Shown one piece after another: positions 1-7,928 of a stretch of 64,000 nucleotides of DNA. Position 1 is the stretch's first letter. Each line of letters opens with the position of its first letter. Position numbers and translations under genes: made by a program. The notes below the pieces were generated by a model. It ran no database searches and had not been told where the DNA came from. It saw only the letters and a list, made by a program, of their open reading frames with translations. This stretch comes from Streptomyces griseoruber. GTDB lineage: Bacteria; Actinomycetota; Actinomycetes; Streptomycetales; Streptomycetaceae. The stretch spans positions 23,117-87,116 of the forward strand of contig NZ_KQ948789.1 of NCBI RefSeq assembly GCF_001514205.1, written 5' to 3'.

Positions 1-15
1 GGCCTCCGCACTCAT
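1..15 (-). CDS. 5' end of a minus-strand gene running off the window
   Basis: Only five codons are inside the window (Met-Ser-Ala-Glu-Ala, ATG at 15-13). The start is supported by a GGAGG ribosome-binding site on the minus strand (complement of 21-25), five bases before the ATG. In Streptomyces the gene downstream of dapF is often a RelA/SpoT-like HD-domain protein (rshA), and the N-terminus seen here would fit my memory of it, but five residues cannot establish identity. Confidence 0.5.
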
Positions 16-313
16 GGGCACCTCCGGCTGCGTGGACCGGCGGACGGGGTGTCCCAGGGCGGACACGGCTCAGGGGACTGGCAAAGGTCCCCCGTCCGGG
101 CCGGTGCTTGATGCTACCGAGCCCATCACGTGCGACTGACCGCCTCTCGCCGAGCGTGAAACGGATCACCCATTCGAGCGACGATTCAGGGGTTTACGGT
201 TTTGCGCCACCAGAACCAGGCCTGGCTGTTATTTCGAACCTCTGACCGTGCCTCAGGTGTGCGGTCACCCGTCCCGCGACCGCACAGACCTGCGATACGA
301 AGCCGTTATCGCG
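16..313. other. Intergenic region between dapF and the left-edge gene
   Basis: No credible coding frame. A small hairpin is present (GGGGAC 73-78 pairing with GTCCCC 87-92, 8-nt loop). It lies in the space where dapF transcription could end or the left-edge gene could begin. The stretch around 170-240 is less GC-rich than its surroundings and is the best place for a promoter of the left-edge gene, but I cannot point to a convincing -35/-10 pair. Confidence 0.4.
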
Positions 314-1183
314 TCAACGAGCGGAGCTTTCCAGCCACTCGGGATCGATCTCGCCTGTGGCGACGATCACTGCGGGTCCGGTCATCTCGATCTCGCCGTC
401 GGGGCGCTCGGTGATCACCAGGCGTCCGCCGGGGACGTCCACGGTGTACGTCGCGGGGGTCCCGGTGACGACCGGGTCGGCGCCGTCCCTGCGGGCGGCG
501 GCCACGGCGACGGCGCACGCGCCCGTGCCGCAGGAGCGGGTCTCGCCGGAGCCGCGCTCGTGCACGCGCAGGGCGACGTGCCCGGGGCCGCGGTCGACGA
601 CGAACTCGACGTTGACCCCGTCCGGGTAGGCGGAGGCCGGGCTGAAGGGCGGCGGGCTGGACAGGTCGCCGGCGTGCGCGAGGTCCTCGACGAAGGCGAC
701 CGCGTGCGGGTTGCCCATGTTCACGTTCCGCGCGGGCCAGCTGCGCTCGCCGACGCTCACGGTGACCTCGCCCTCGGGGAGGCGCGCCCGGCCCATGCCG
801 ACGGTGACATCGCCGTCCTTGGCGATGTGCGCGCTCTTGACGCCCGCGCGCGTGGCGACGGAGATGTCCCCCTCGGGGACGAGTCCCGCGTGCTGGAGGT
901 AGCGCGCGAACACGCGCACGCCGTTGCCGCACATCTCCGCGACCGAGCCGTCGCCGTTGCGGTAGTCCATGAACCACTCGGCCTCGGCCGCCATGTCCTT
1001 CGCCTCGGGGTGCGCGGCGGACCGCACGACATGCAGCAGCCCGTCCCCGCCGATGCCCGCGCGCCGGTCGCACAGGGCGGCGACGGCGGCCGGGGGGAGG
1101 GCGATGACGTTCTCCGGGTCCGGGACGATCACGAAGTCGTTCTCGGTCCCGTGACCCTTGAGGAAGGCGATCCGCGTGCTCAT
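314..1183 (-). CDS. dapF: Diaminopimelate epimerase
   Basis: 289 residues, normal length for the family. DapF converts LL-diaminopimelate to the meso form without a cofactor, using two cysteines as acid and base; the product feeds lysine and, in some cell walls, peptidoglycan cross-links. Both cysteine motifs are visible: CGNG at about residues 85-88 (Cys85) and SCGTGA at about 217-222 (Cys218). The N-terminal motif KGHGTENDF around residues 9-17 is also typical. Streptomyces walls contain LL-DAP, so here the enzyme is expected to serve mainly lysine synthesis. ATG start at 1183. The upstream intergenic space holds a 169-bp foldback element, which may affect dapF expression. Confidence 0.97.
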   Translation of the reverse strand: MSTRIAFLKGHGTENDFVIVPDPENVIALPPAAVAALCDRRAGIGGDGLLHVVRSAAHPEAKDMAAEAEWFMDYRNGDGSVAEMCGNGVRVFARYLQHAGLVPEGDISVATRAGVKSAHIAKDGDVTVGMGRARLPEGEVTVSVGERSWPARNVNMGNPHAVAFVEDLAHAGDLSSPPPFSPASAYPDGVNVEFVVDRGPGHVALRVHERGSGETRSCGTGACAVAVAAARRDGADPVVTGTPATYTVDVPGGRLVITERPDGEIEMTGPAVIVATGEIDPEWLESSAR

Positions 1184-1270
1184 TCCTCGATCGTACGGCG
1201 TGGGTACGGCACACCTCGCACGCGTGCGTGCCCGGGGTTCGGCGCACCCCGCGGGCGTGGGTGCCCGCCG

Positions 1271-1439
1271 CTAGTGCCGCGGCAGGCAACGTCTGCCCGT
1301 CAAGGAGCGGCGTCCGGTGCGTGCTCTCGGCGTGCCGGCCGGAAGTCCTCGTACTGGACGTACTTGGGCTTTCGGCCGGTGCGGCGAGAGTGCGTGCCGG
1401 GCGTCGCGACGGGGCGAACGTTGCCTGCCGCGGCACTAG
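1271..1439. repeat. 169-bp foldback (MITE-like) element
   Basis: The outer 22 bases at 1271-1292 are the exact reverse complement of 1418-1439, beginning and ending with CTAG. The symmetry continues inward imperfectly over arms of about 84 and 80 bases to a short centre (GTAC-TGGAC-GTAC, 1351-1363). It lies between dapF and the membrane-protein gene; its right-end CTAG supplies the TAG stop (1436-1438, read on the minus strand) of that gene. Most arm differences are transitions that would still allow G-U pairing in a plus-strand transcript. No clear target-site duplication was found. Confidence 0.85.
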
Positions 1440-1957
1440 CGCAGGCGGGCCACGCGCCAGACGGCGAGGACGGCCACCACGGCGACCAGCACGACGTACG
1501 CCAGGACGACCCGCCAGTCCGGGCGGCGGTCGGAGCCGCGCGCGGGGAGGCCGGGCCACGTGTAACCAACGCGACGGGCGGCCATCATGCCCCAGCCGGC
1601 CGCGCAGGAGCAGATCAGCAGCCCCAGCATGGCGATCACGGCCCCGCTGTCGCCGAAGTCGAAGGCGAGGGGGAACGCGAACATCAGGGAGCCGGTCGCG
1701 GACAGGGCGACGATGGGCGCGAGCTGCCAGATCCGCAGCCGGCGCTGCGGGCGCAGCTCGACCTCGACCTCGGGCCCGCTGGCGAACATCTCCTCGGGCT
1801 CGGGACCGTCGTCGGTCACCCCGCCGCCCTGGGTGTCGTCCACGACGTCGGGGTCCACCGCGTCGGGAAGGGCGTGCCCGTCCCGGGGCTCCGGTTCCCC
1901 ACGCTCGGGGGTGAGGCCCTCGGTGCCTTGTGCGGTGTCACGAGGGCCGGCCTCCAT
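1436..1957 (-). CDS. Small integral membrane protein, function unknown
   Basis: About 173 residues from the ATG at 1957, chosen because a GGGAGGG sequence lies about nine bases upstream; a GTG at 1999 and a longer frame from 2029 remain open. The first ~75 residues are acidic and Pro/Gly-rich, likely cytoplasmic and disordered. They are followed by a segment starting near RLRIWQL and three hydrophobic stretches, the last ending in WRVARLR at the C-terminus. I recognise no catalytic motif. The TAG stop lies inside the end of the foldback element, so the last codons may have been altered when that element arrived. It sits between miaA and dapF on the same strand and may be cotranscribed with them. 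Confidence 0.75.
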   Translation of the reverse strand: MEAGPRDTAQGTEGLTPERGEPEPRDGHALPDAVDPDVVDDTQGGGVTDDGPEPEEMFASGPEVEVELRPQRRLRIWQLAPIVALSATGSLMFAFPLAFDFGDSGAVIAMLGLLICSCAAGWGMMAARRVGYTWPGLPARGSDRRPDWRVVLAYVVLVAVVAVLAVWRVARLR

Positions 1958-2065
1958 CGCCACGCGCCCTCCCAACTCGGACTCCACTTGGTCGATCGAA
2001 GCTCGATGATGGCACGGCACCGGAGGCACGGATGACGGCCTGGGCGTCCCGATGCCATGACGTGA

Positions 2066-3004
2066 TCAGGCTGTAACCGGTCGTTCCACCAACGCCAGCG
2101 CGAGCTCCGGAAGTTCTGTGAGATCTGCCGCAGCCCCACTCAACCAGTGCACCCGCGGATCGCGCCTGAACCATGAATCCTGACGGCGCGCGAAGCGCTT
2201 GGTGGCGCGGACGGTCTCGGCCCGCGCCTCGGCGTCGGTGCACTCCCCGGCGAGCGCGGCGAGGACCTGCTGGTAGCCGAGCGCGCGCGACGCCGTACGC
2301 CCCCCGCGCAGGCCTTGCGCCTCCAGTGCGCGGACCTCGTCCACGAGCCCGGCGTCCCACATGCGGTCGACCCGGCGGGCGATGCGCTCGTCGAGCTCGG
2401 GGCGCCCCACGTCGACCCCGATCTGGACGGTGTCGTAGACCGAGTCATGGCCCGGCAGGTTGGCCGTGAAGGGCCGGCCGGTGATCTCGATGACCTCCAG
2501 GGCGCGGACGATACGGCGGCCGTTGCTGGGCAGGATGGCGTGGGCGGCCTCGGGGTCGGCGGCGGCCAGCCGGGCATGCAGCGCGCCGGAGCCGCGCAGG
2601 GTCAGCTCCTCCTCCAGGCGGGCGCGGACCGCGGGGTCGGTACCGGGGAACTCCAGGTTGTCGACGGCTCCACGGACGTACAGCCCGGAGCCGCCGACGA
2701 GGATCGGCCAGCGGCCCTCGGCGAGCAGGGCGTCGATCCGGGACCGGGCCAGCCTCTGGTACTCGGCGACGGAGGCCGTGACGGTGACGTCCCAGATGTC
2801 CAGGAGGTGGTGCGGGACCCCGGCGCGTTCCCCGGGGGTCAGCTTGGCGGTGCCGATGTCCATCCCTCGGTACAGCTGCATGGAGTCTGCGTTGACGACC
2901 TCGCCGCCGAGGCGTTGGGCCAGGAAGACGCCCAGATCGGACTTTCCGGCCGCGGTCGGTCCGACGACGGCGATGACGCGGGGGGTGGGGGCTGCGCTGC
3001 TCAC
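2066..3004 (-). CDS. miaA: tRNA dimethylallyltransferase
   Basis: 312 residues from GTG at 3004, preceded by a GGGAG site; upstream in-frame sequence is not conserved-looking. MiaA transfers a dimethylallyl group from DMAPP to N6 of A37 in tRNAs that read codons starting with U. The P-loop GPTAAGKS lies at residues 15-22. The substrate-binding motif NADSMQLYRGMDIGTAK and the SRALGYQQV motif towards the C-terminus are present. The product i6A37 is the substrate of MiaB, encoded 1.9 kb further on the same strand, so the two steps of ms2i6A synthesis sit in one neighbourhood. UUA-rich regulatory genes in Streptomyces make this modification relevant to development. Confidence 0.97.
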   Translation of the reverse strand: MSSAAPTPRVIAVVGPTAAGKSDLGVFLAQRLGGEVVNADSMQLYRGMDIGTAKLTPGERAGVPHHLLDIWDVTVTASVAEYQRLARSRIDALLAEGRWPILVGGSGLYVRGAVDNLEFPGTDPAVRARLEEELTLRGSGALHARLAAADPEAAHAILPSNGRRIVRALEVIEITGRPFTANLPGHDSVYDTVQIGVDVGRPELDERIARRVDRMWDAGLVDEVRALEAQGLRGGRTASRALGYQQVLAALAGECTDAEARAETVRATKRFARRQDSWFRRDPRVHWLSGAAADLTELPELALALVERPVTA

Positions 3005-3154
3005 CGCACCAGTCTCCCAAACCGCCGGGCCGGCCCTCGAACCAGATACGTGTCGGCGCGCGAAGGGCGTCGTCGCGGGCAGGGCGGGATGCGCCCCGCA
3101 CGGGTACCGTATGGGTTGATATGGGCGTTTAAGTACCCGCAGGGAAGGTGGCCC

Positions 3155-3427
3155 ATGGGTCTCTTGGACAATCTGAAGGCCAGGCTCGCCCCGGCCAAGG
3201 GCAAGGTCTCGCACCTCGCCCACGAGCACGGGCACAAGGTCACGCACGGTCTCGACAGGGCGGCGAAGGCCGTCGACGAGAAGACCAAGGGCAAGTACAG
3301 CGACCGGATCCACACGGGCACCGACAAGGCCAAGGGCGCCGTGGACCGGCTCGCGCACAAGGACGAGCCACCGGCGGGCGGCGGCGACACGTTCACCCCG
3401 CCGCGCACCCCGCCGCCGGCCTCCTGA
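3155..3427 (+). CDS. Small MT0933/Rv0909-type antitoxin-like protein
   Basis: 90 residues, ATG at 3155 after a purine-rich GGAAGG site. The N-terminal ~65 residues are charged and helical with repeated Lys/His (for example GKVSHLAHEHGHKV), followed by a short Gly/Pro/Thr-rich tail. The opening MGLLDNLK and the amphipathic repeats resemble the family annotated as MT0933-like antitoxin. No neighbouring toxin is visible on either side, so the toxin-antitoxin role is only a family label here. It is divergent from miaA with 150 bases between the starts. It could equally be a small structural or stress protein. Confidence 0.75.
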   Translation: MGLLDNLKARLAPAKGKVSHLAHEHGHKVTHGLDRAAKAVDEKTKGKYSDRIHTGTDKAKGAVDRLAHKDEPPAGGGDTFTPPRTPPPAS

Positions 3428-3492
3428 CCCCGCCCCGCCCCGCGCCGGCACCGCCGCCGCGCGCACACGCGTGCGTGCCGCGACGACACGGC

Positions 3493-4209
3493 CTAGGACC
3501 AGGCCGCGACCACGTATCCCACTCCGTACGGCGCGTCCTCGTACAGCAGCGCGCCGCTGAGCCCGGCGTCCTCGGCGGCGCCCGCGAGGACCTGCCAGGA
3601 GGTCCGGCCGGCGGCCTTCAGCTCGTGCGCCAGCCCGGCGTCGAGTGCCTTGAGCGCCGTCACGTCCGCGGTACCCAGCGCCCGGGCGACCCCCGCGTCG
3701 AAGGGCGCGGCGCGCTCGTCGAGGTACCCGGGTGCCTTCAGGGTCCGGCAGGCGCTCGCGTCGCCCATGACGAGCAGCGCGACGCGTCCCGCCTGCGCGC
3801 CCAGCTCCCTGCCGACCTCGACGCACCGCTCGGCCGCGAGCGGTGCTCCGACCCCGAGTCCCTCGACGGGTGCGGCGGCCCAGCCGGTCCGTTCCAGCAG
3901 CCAGGCGGCGACGGCGAGCGAGGGCGGCAGCTCGCGCGCGGACGGGGCGTCCACGCCGGCCCGGCCCAGCCGCACCGTCACGTCCACGCCGAAGCCGCTG
4001 AACGAGCCGCGCGCGCCCTCCGGATGCGGGCCACGCCCCGCCTGCTCCGCGGGCCCGACGACGTAGAGCCGGTCCGGCCGGGCGGCCGCGAGCACGGCCA
4101 GCGCGTCGGAGCAGGCGGCACGTGCCGCGTCCAGCTCGGGCGCGGCACCCGCGGCCACCTCGGGCACGAGCAGCGGCGGACAGGGGCAGACGGCGGCGGC
4201 GACAAGCAT
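3493..4209 (-). CDS. Class III extradiol dioxygenase-like fold protein
   Basis: 238 residues with ATG at 4209 (MLVAAAVCPCPP). The N-terminal block with PPLLVPEVA, followed by an LYVVGPA strand and a C-terminal GVGYVVAAWS, resembles the LigB/MEMO-like class III extradiol dioxygenase fold found in many actinobacteria next to miaB and miaA. The metal-binding histidines of true extradiol dioxygenases are not obvious, so ring-cleaving activity should not be assumed. A longer in-frame start at 4269 exists, but its extra residues come from the repeat tract. It is probably expressed with the miaB side or independently; the repeat region separates it from miaB. Confidence 0.8.
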   Translation of the reverse strand: MLVAAAVCPCPPLLVPEVAAGAAPELDAARAACSDALAVLAAARPDRLYVVGPAEQAGRGPHPEGARGSFSGFGVDVTVRLGRAGVDAPSARELPPSLAVAAWLLERTGWAAAPVEGLGVGAPLAAERCVEVGRELGAQAGRVALLVMGDASACRTLKAPGYLDERAAPFDAGVARALGTADVTALKALDAGLAHELKAAGRTSWQVLAGAAEDAGLSGALLYEDAPYGVGYVVAAWS

Positions 4210-4259
4210 GGTCGGCAGGGTAACCCCGCAGGGCATGGCACGACGCGGCACCCGGGCCG

Positions 4260-4842
4260 ACGCGTCCATGCCACCGGACCGGCGCCACGCTCACCCACCT
4301 GCCACAGGCCAGCCCCGGCGACCGTTCGGACGCCGGGGGCCCACCGACCGTACGGACGCCGGGGCCCACCGACCCCGCAGACGCCGGGCCCACCGGCTCC
4401 CCCAGACGTCACACCCCACCGACCCCACCGGCTCCCCAGACGTCACACCCCACCGACCCCGCCGCCCTCAGGCCCTACCAGCCCAACCGAAGCCAACGCC
4501 TCCCGGCTCCACCGCCCCGGCCGAAGTCAGCCGCCCCGGCCCCACCCCGCTCAACTGCCACCGGCCCGGCCAAAGCCGACCGCTCGTGACCCCGCCGCAC
4601 CCAGGCTCCACGCCCCGGCCGAAATCAGCCGCCGCGGCCCCGTCACGCCCAGCCTCCACCAACCCGGCCGAAACCAGCCCCTCCGGACCTCACCTCGCCC
4701 AGGCTCCACGCCCCGGCCGAAATCAGCCGCCGCGGCCCCGTCACGCCCAGCCTCCACCAACCCGACCAAAGCCGGCCCCTCCCGGCCCCGCCGCGCCGTG
4801 CCGCGCCGTGCCGCGCCGTGCCGCGCTCAGGCTTGCCGACGC
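4260..4842. repeat. Degenerate GC-rich tandem-repeat tract
   Basis: About 580 bases of low-complexity C/G-rich sequence with nested direct repeats. A perfect 67-base unit occurs at 4600-4666 and again at 4698-4764 (period 98). A 35-36-base unit is repeated at 4391-4426 and 4426-4460. A ~26-base unit is repeated near 4320-4375. A 10-base unit (ccgcgccgtg) is repeated three times at 4791-4820. Open frames cross it on both strands but encode only Pro/Arg/Ser-rich sequence, so I regard it as non-coding, minisatellite-like DNA. Confidence 0.85.
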
Positions 4843-4889
4843 CACCGAGAGCGGGGAGACCCCGACCCGGTCGGGGTCGGGGCCTCGGT
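4843..4889 (-). terminator. Hairpin terminator after miaB
   Basis: A ten-base-pair perfect stem (GACCCCGACC 4858-4867 with GGTCGGGGTC 4869-4878), enlarged by an outer ACCGAG/CTCGGT pair, lies directly beyond the miaB stop at 4894. It has no U-tract, which is common for Streptomyces terminators. It also fences miaB off from the repeat tract. Confidence 0.7.
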
Positions 4890-4893
4890 GAGG

Positions 4894-6423
4894 TCAGTCG
4901 CAGCCGCAGCCGCTGCCCGTCGGCACCGGCTGGGGGGCCGGGGCGCCGATCCTGGGAAGGCCCAGCATGACGCCGGCCGGCTTGGCGGTCTTCTCGGCGT
5001 TGCGCTTCTCCCAGGCGTCGCCCGCGCGCGTGCGGCGCATGTCGAGGACGGCGCCCTCGGCGAGGAGGTGGTGCGGGGCGGCGTAGGTGATCCCGACCGT
5101 GACGACGTCGCCGGGGCGGACCTCCTGGTCGGGCTTGGTGAAGTGGACCAGGCGGTTGTCGGGGGCGCGGCCGGAGAGCCGGTGGGTGGCGCCGTCCTTG
5201 CGGCCCTCGCCCTCGGCGACCATCAGCTCCAGGGTGCGGCCGACCTGCTTCTTGTTCTCCTCCCAGGAGATCTCCTCCTGAAGGGCGACGAGACGCTCGT
5301 AGCGCGCCTGGACGACCTCCTTGGGGATCTGGTTCTCCATGGTCGCGGCCGGGGTGCCGGGGCGCTTGGAGTACTGGAAGGTGAAGGCCTGCGAGAAACG
5401 CGCCTCACGGACGACGTGCAGGGTCTGCTCGAAGTCCTCCTCGGTCTCGCCGGGGAAGCCCACGATGATGTCGGTGGTGATCGCCGCGTGCGGGATCGCG
5501 GCCCGCACCTTCTCGATGATCCCGAGGTAGCGGTCCTGCCGGTAGGACCGGCGCATGGCCTTAAGGACCGGGTCGGAGCCGGACTGGAGCGGCATGTGGA
5601 GCTGGGGCATGACGTTCGGGGTCTCCGCCATGGCCGCGATGACGTCGTCGGTGAAGTCGCGGGGGTGGGGGGAGGTGAAGCGGACGCGCTCCAGGCCCTC
5701 GATCCGCCCGCACGCGCGCAGCAGCTTGCTGAAGGCCTCGCGGTCGCCGATGTCGGAGCCGTAGGCGTTGACGTTCTGGCCGAGCAGGGTGATCTCGGAG
5801 ACGCCCTCGCCGACCAGGGCCTCGATCTCGGCGAGGATGTCGCCGGTGCGGCGGTCCTTCTCCTTGCCGCGCAGGGCCGGGACGATGCAGAAGGTGCAGG
5901 TGTTGTTGCAGCCGACGGAGATCGACACCCAGGCCGCGTACGCGCTCTCGCGGCGCGTCGGCAGCGTGGAGGGGAAGGCCTCCAGGGACTCGGCGATCTC
6001 GACCTGGGCCTCTTCCTGCACGCGCGCGCGTTCCAGCAGGATCGGCAGCTTGCCGATGTTGTGCGTGCCGAAGACGACGTCCACCCAGGGCGCCTTCTTC
6101 ACGATGGTGTCCTGGTCCTTCTGCGCGAGGCAGCCGCCGACCGCGATCTGCATGCCGGGGCGGGAGGCCTTCTTCGGCGCGAGGCGGCCGAGGTTGCCGT
6201 ACAGCCGGTTGTCGGCGTTCTCCCGGACCGCGCAGGTGTTGAAGACGACGACGTCCGCGTCCCCGTCGGACCCTTCGGGGGCGCGGACGTAGCCCGCCTC
6301 CTCCAGCAGCCCGGACAACCGCTCGGAGTCGTGGACGTTCATCTGGCACCCATAGGTGCGGATTTCATAGCTCTTGGGTGCTGGAACGTCCACGGCGAGG
6401 CTCCGGTCGCTGCTGCTGGTCAT
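4894..6423 (-). CDS. miaB: tRNA-2-methylthio-N6-dimethylallyladenosine synthase
   Basis: 509 residues. MiaB is a radical-SAM methylthiotransferase that adds the 2-methylthio group to i6A37 made by MiaA. The N-terminal domain carries three cluster cysteines: TYGCQMN (Cys26), NTCAVREN (Cys64) and GGCLAQK. The radical-SAM CxxxCxxC is in VGCNNTCTFC. A C-terminal TRAM region precedes a tail that ends Gly-Cys-Gly-Cys-Asp. That Cys-rich tail is an extension I do not recognise from the E. coli enzyme. ATG at 6423. The next gene upstream on the same strand ends 55 bases away, so a PP2C-VOC-small protein-miaB operon is plausible. Confidence 0.97.
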   Translation of the reverse strand: MTSSSDRSLAVDVPAPKSYEIRTYGCQMNVHDSERLSGLLEEAGYVRAPEGSDGDADVVVFNTCAVRENADNRLYGNLGRLAPKKASRPGMQIAVGGCLAQKDQDTIVKKAPWVDVVFGTHNIGKLPILLERARVQEEAQVEIAESLEAFPSTLPTRRESAYAAWVSISVGCNNTCTFCIVPALRGKEKDRRTGDILAEIEALVGEGVSEITLLGQNVNAYGSDIGDREAFSKLLRACGRIEGLERVRFTSPHPRDFTDDVIAAMAETPNVMPQLHMPLQSGSDPVLKAMRRSYRQDRYLGIIEKVRAAIPHAAITTDIIVGFPGETEEDFEQTLHVVREARFSQAFTFQYSKRPGTPAATMENQIPKEVVQARYERLVALQEEISWEENKKQVGRTLELMVAEGEGRKDGATHRLSGRAPDNRLVHFTKPDQEVRPGDVVTVGITYAAPHHLLAEGAVLDMRRTRAGDAWEKRNAEKTAKPAGVMLGLPRIGAPAPQPVPTGSGCGCD

Positions 6424-6477
6424 GCCTCAAGGGTAGGTGCTCGCGCGTGAGCCCCGCCCCGGGCGGTGCACCGCCTC

Positions 6478-6738
6478 TCAGGTCTCGATCACGGCGTCGC
6501 AGTCGGGGCAGACCACGGACTCGTGTTCCGGCGGGTACCAGCGTGCTCCCTCGTGCTCCGAGGGCTGCCGGCGGGCCCGCACCATGGCGAAGGTGTCCTT
6601 GCCGCACAGGGTGCGCGGGCCGGTCGTACCGGGCGTGCCGGGGGCGGCGGGGGCCGCGTGCACCCTGCGCACGTGGGACTCCGCGCCACCGGGTGCGGCC
6701 ACCGGGTTCTCTACTTCGTAGACGACGATCTCGCTCAT
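6478..6738 (-). CDS. Small zinc-ribbon-like protein, function unknown
   Basis: 86 residues. Its ATG (6738-6736) overlaps the stop of the VOC gene as ATGA, indicating translational coupling. The C-terminal part contains a CPDC knuckle and an earlier LCGK cysteine about 35 residues before it; the middle has an Ala/Pro/Gly-rich linker. The single CxxC plus one more Cys could form an incomplete zinc site. I recognise no family. A longer start at 6795 exists within the VOC gene but would be less favourable than the coupled start. Confidence 0.75.
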   Translation of the reverse strand: MSEIVVYEVENPVAAPGGAESHVRRVHAAPAAPGTPGTTGPRTLCGKDTFAMVRARRQPSEHEGARWYPPEHESVVCPDCDAVIET

Positions 6739-7115
6739 GTCCGTACCGGTTCCTCGATGACGGAGAGCACATTGCCCGCCGGGTCGGTGAACCACGCGAT
6801 CAGCGGACCGCCACCGCGGAAGATGCCCTTGTCGTCGGCCTGGAGATGGTCGTAGCGCTCGAAGCGCACCCCTCGGCCGGTCAGCTCGTCCACCGCCGCC
6901 TCGATGTCGTCGACGGGGAAGTTGAGGACCGTGTAGGTCGCCGGGGCGTGGTCGGGCTTGGGGTAGACCAGGATGTCCCGGTCGCCCGCGATGTGCAGGG
7001 TCAGCAGCCCGTTCTCCTCGGACACCCGGAGGCCGAGCGTCCCGGCGTAGAACGTCCTGGCCGCGTCGAGGTCGTCCACCGAGAAGCCGCTGAACGCCTT
7101 CGTCGTACCGAACAT
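6735..7115 (-). CDS. VOC-superfamily (glyoxalase/bleomycin-resistance-like) protein
   Basis: 126 residues with the typical layout of one vicinal-oxygen-chelate module pair. The N-terminal strand KAFSGFSVDDLDAARTFY gives the first half and the C-terminal IAWFTDPAGNVLSVIEE gives the second. The terminal Glu of the second half matches a metal ligand of the family, but the first-half His/Gln position is not evident, so the reaction cannot be named. ATG start at 7115; the end overlaps the following zinc-ribbon-like gene by four bases. The PP2C phosphatase gene ends 30 bases upstream. Confidence 0.9.
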   Translation of the reverse strand: MFGTTKAFSGFSVDDLDAARTFYAGTLGLRVSEENGLLTLHIAGDRDILVYPKPDHAPATYTVLNFPVDDIEAAVDELTGRGVRFERYDHLQADDKGIFRGGGPLIAWFTDPAGNVLSVIEEPVRT

Positions 7116-7145
7116 GATCGCCTCCCAGGCGTGGTTGCTGGTCGT

Positions 7146-7928
7146 TCAGGCCCCGAAGCCGTCCGGGAACTCACCGCCCGCCCCGTCCTCGGCGACCCGT
7201 ACGACCGCGAGCGTGATGTTGTCGGGGCCGCCCGCGGCGATGGCGGACTTCCACAGTTCGAAGGCGGCGCGGACGTCGTCGTGCTCCCGCATCACCTCGT
7301 CGAGCGTCTCGTCCGGCACGGGATCGCTGAGGCCGTCGGTGCAGATGAGATAGCGCTCGCCGGGTGTCAGGGGCACGGTCGACACATGGGGGTGCACGGG
7401 GCGGTGGGTGAGGGAGCCGCCCAGGCACTGGGTGACGAGGGAGGTGATGCGCCGGCCGGGCCCGAGCGGCGGGCTGTCGTCCACGCTCACCCGGCGCAGG
7501 CCGTCCCGGGAGGCCGCGTAGACCCGGCTGTCGCCCACGTTGAACACCAGCACCGAGCCGGGCCGTACGACCACTCCGGCGACCGTGGTCCCCATGCCGG
7601 CCAGCTCGTTCTCCGGGTCGCCGGCGGCTTCGTACACGGCGCGGTTGCAGGCGCTCAGGGCGTCGCGTACGGCGTCCTCGCCGGTCAGGAGCGCGCCGAC
7701 GGCCGCGATCCGACGGGCGACGAGGGCGCTGGCCACGTCACCGCCGGGATGCCCGCCGAGCCCGTCGGTGACGGCGGCGACGAGGGGGGTGCCGAGCGGG
7801 AACACCAGGGTCTGCGGGTTCTCGGTGACGGTGGCGCACAGCGTCCACGGCCCCACGACGAGGCTGTCCTCGTTGCGTTCACGGAGCAGCCCCGGATGGC
7901 TGAGCGCACTGACGGCGACGTACGGCAC
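7146..7928 (-). CDS. PP2C-type serine/threonine phosphatase
   Basis: 260 residues. The motif series of soluble PPM/PP2C phosphatases is visible: RNEDS near residue 18, DGLGGHPGG around 55 (metal-binding Asp and Gly), GDSRVY near 135, TDGLSD near 195 and GGPDNIT near 235. It lacks membrane segments and sensor domains, so it is a stand-alone cytoplasmic phosphatase, probably opposing a Hanks-type kinase encoded elsewhere. It heads a compact minus-strand run with the VOC protein, the zinc-ribbon-like protein and possibly miaB. A divergent regulator with its own PP2C domain starts 310 bases away. Confidence 0.95.
   Translation of the reverse strand: MPYVAVSALSHPGLLRERNEDSLVVGPWTLCATVTENPQTLVFPLGTPLVAAVTDGLGGHPGGDVASALVARRIAAVGALLTGEDAVRDALSACNRAVYEAAGDPENELAGMGTTVAGVVVRPGSVLVFNVGDSRVYAASRDGLRRVSVDDSPPLGPGRRITSLVTQCLGGSLTHRPVHPHVSTVPLTPGERYLICTDGLSDPVPDETLDEVMREHDDVRAAFELWKSAIAAGGPDNITLAVVRVAEDGAGGEFPDGFGA

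Noticed and set aside
4208..4891. A 227-codon Pro/Arg-rich plus-strand frame and two short minus-strand frames over the repeat tract
   Set aside because: Composition follows the DNA repeats, frames are open on both strands, no start signals; treated as non-coding repeat DNA.
3148..6450. A 1100-codon plus-strand frame crossing the antitoxin-like gene, repeat tract and miaB antisense
   Set aside because: Composite of non-coding repeat and antisense sequence; no domain, no start signal.
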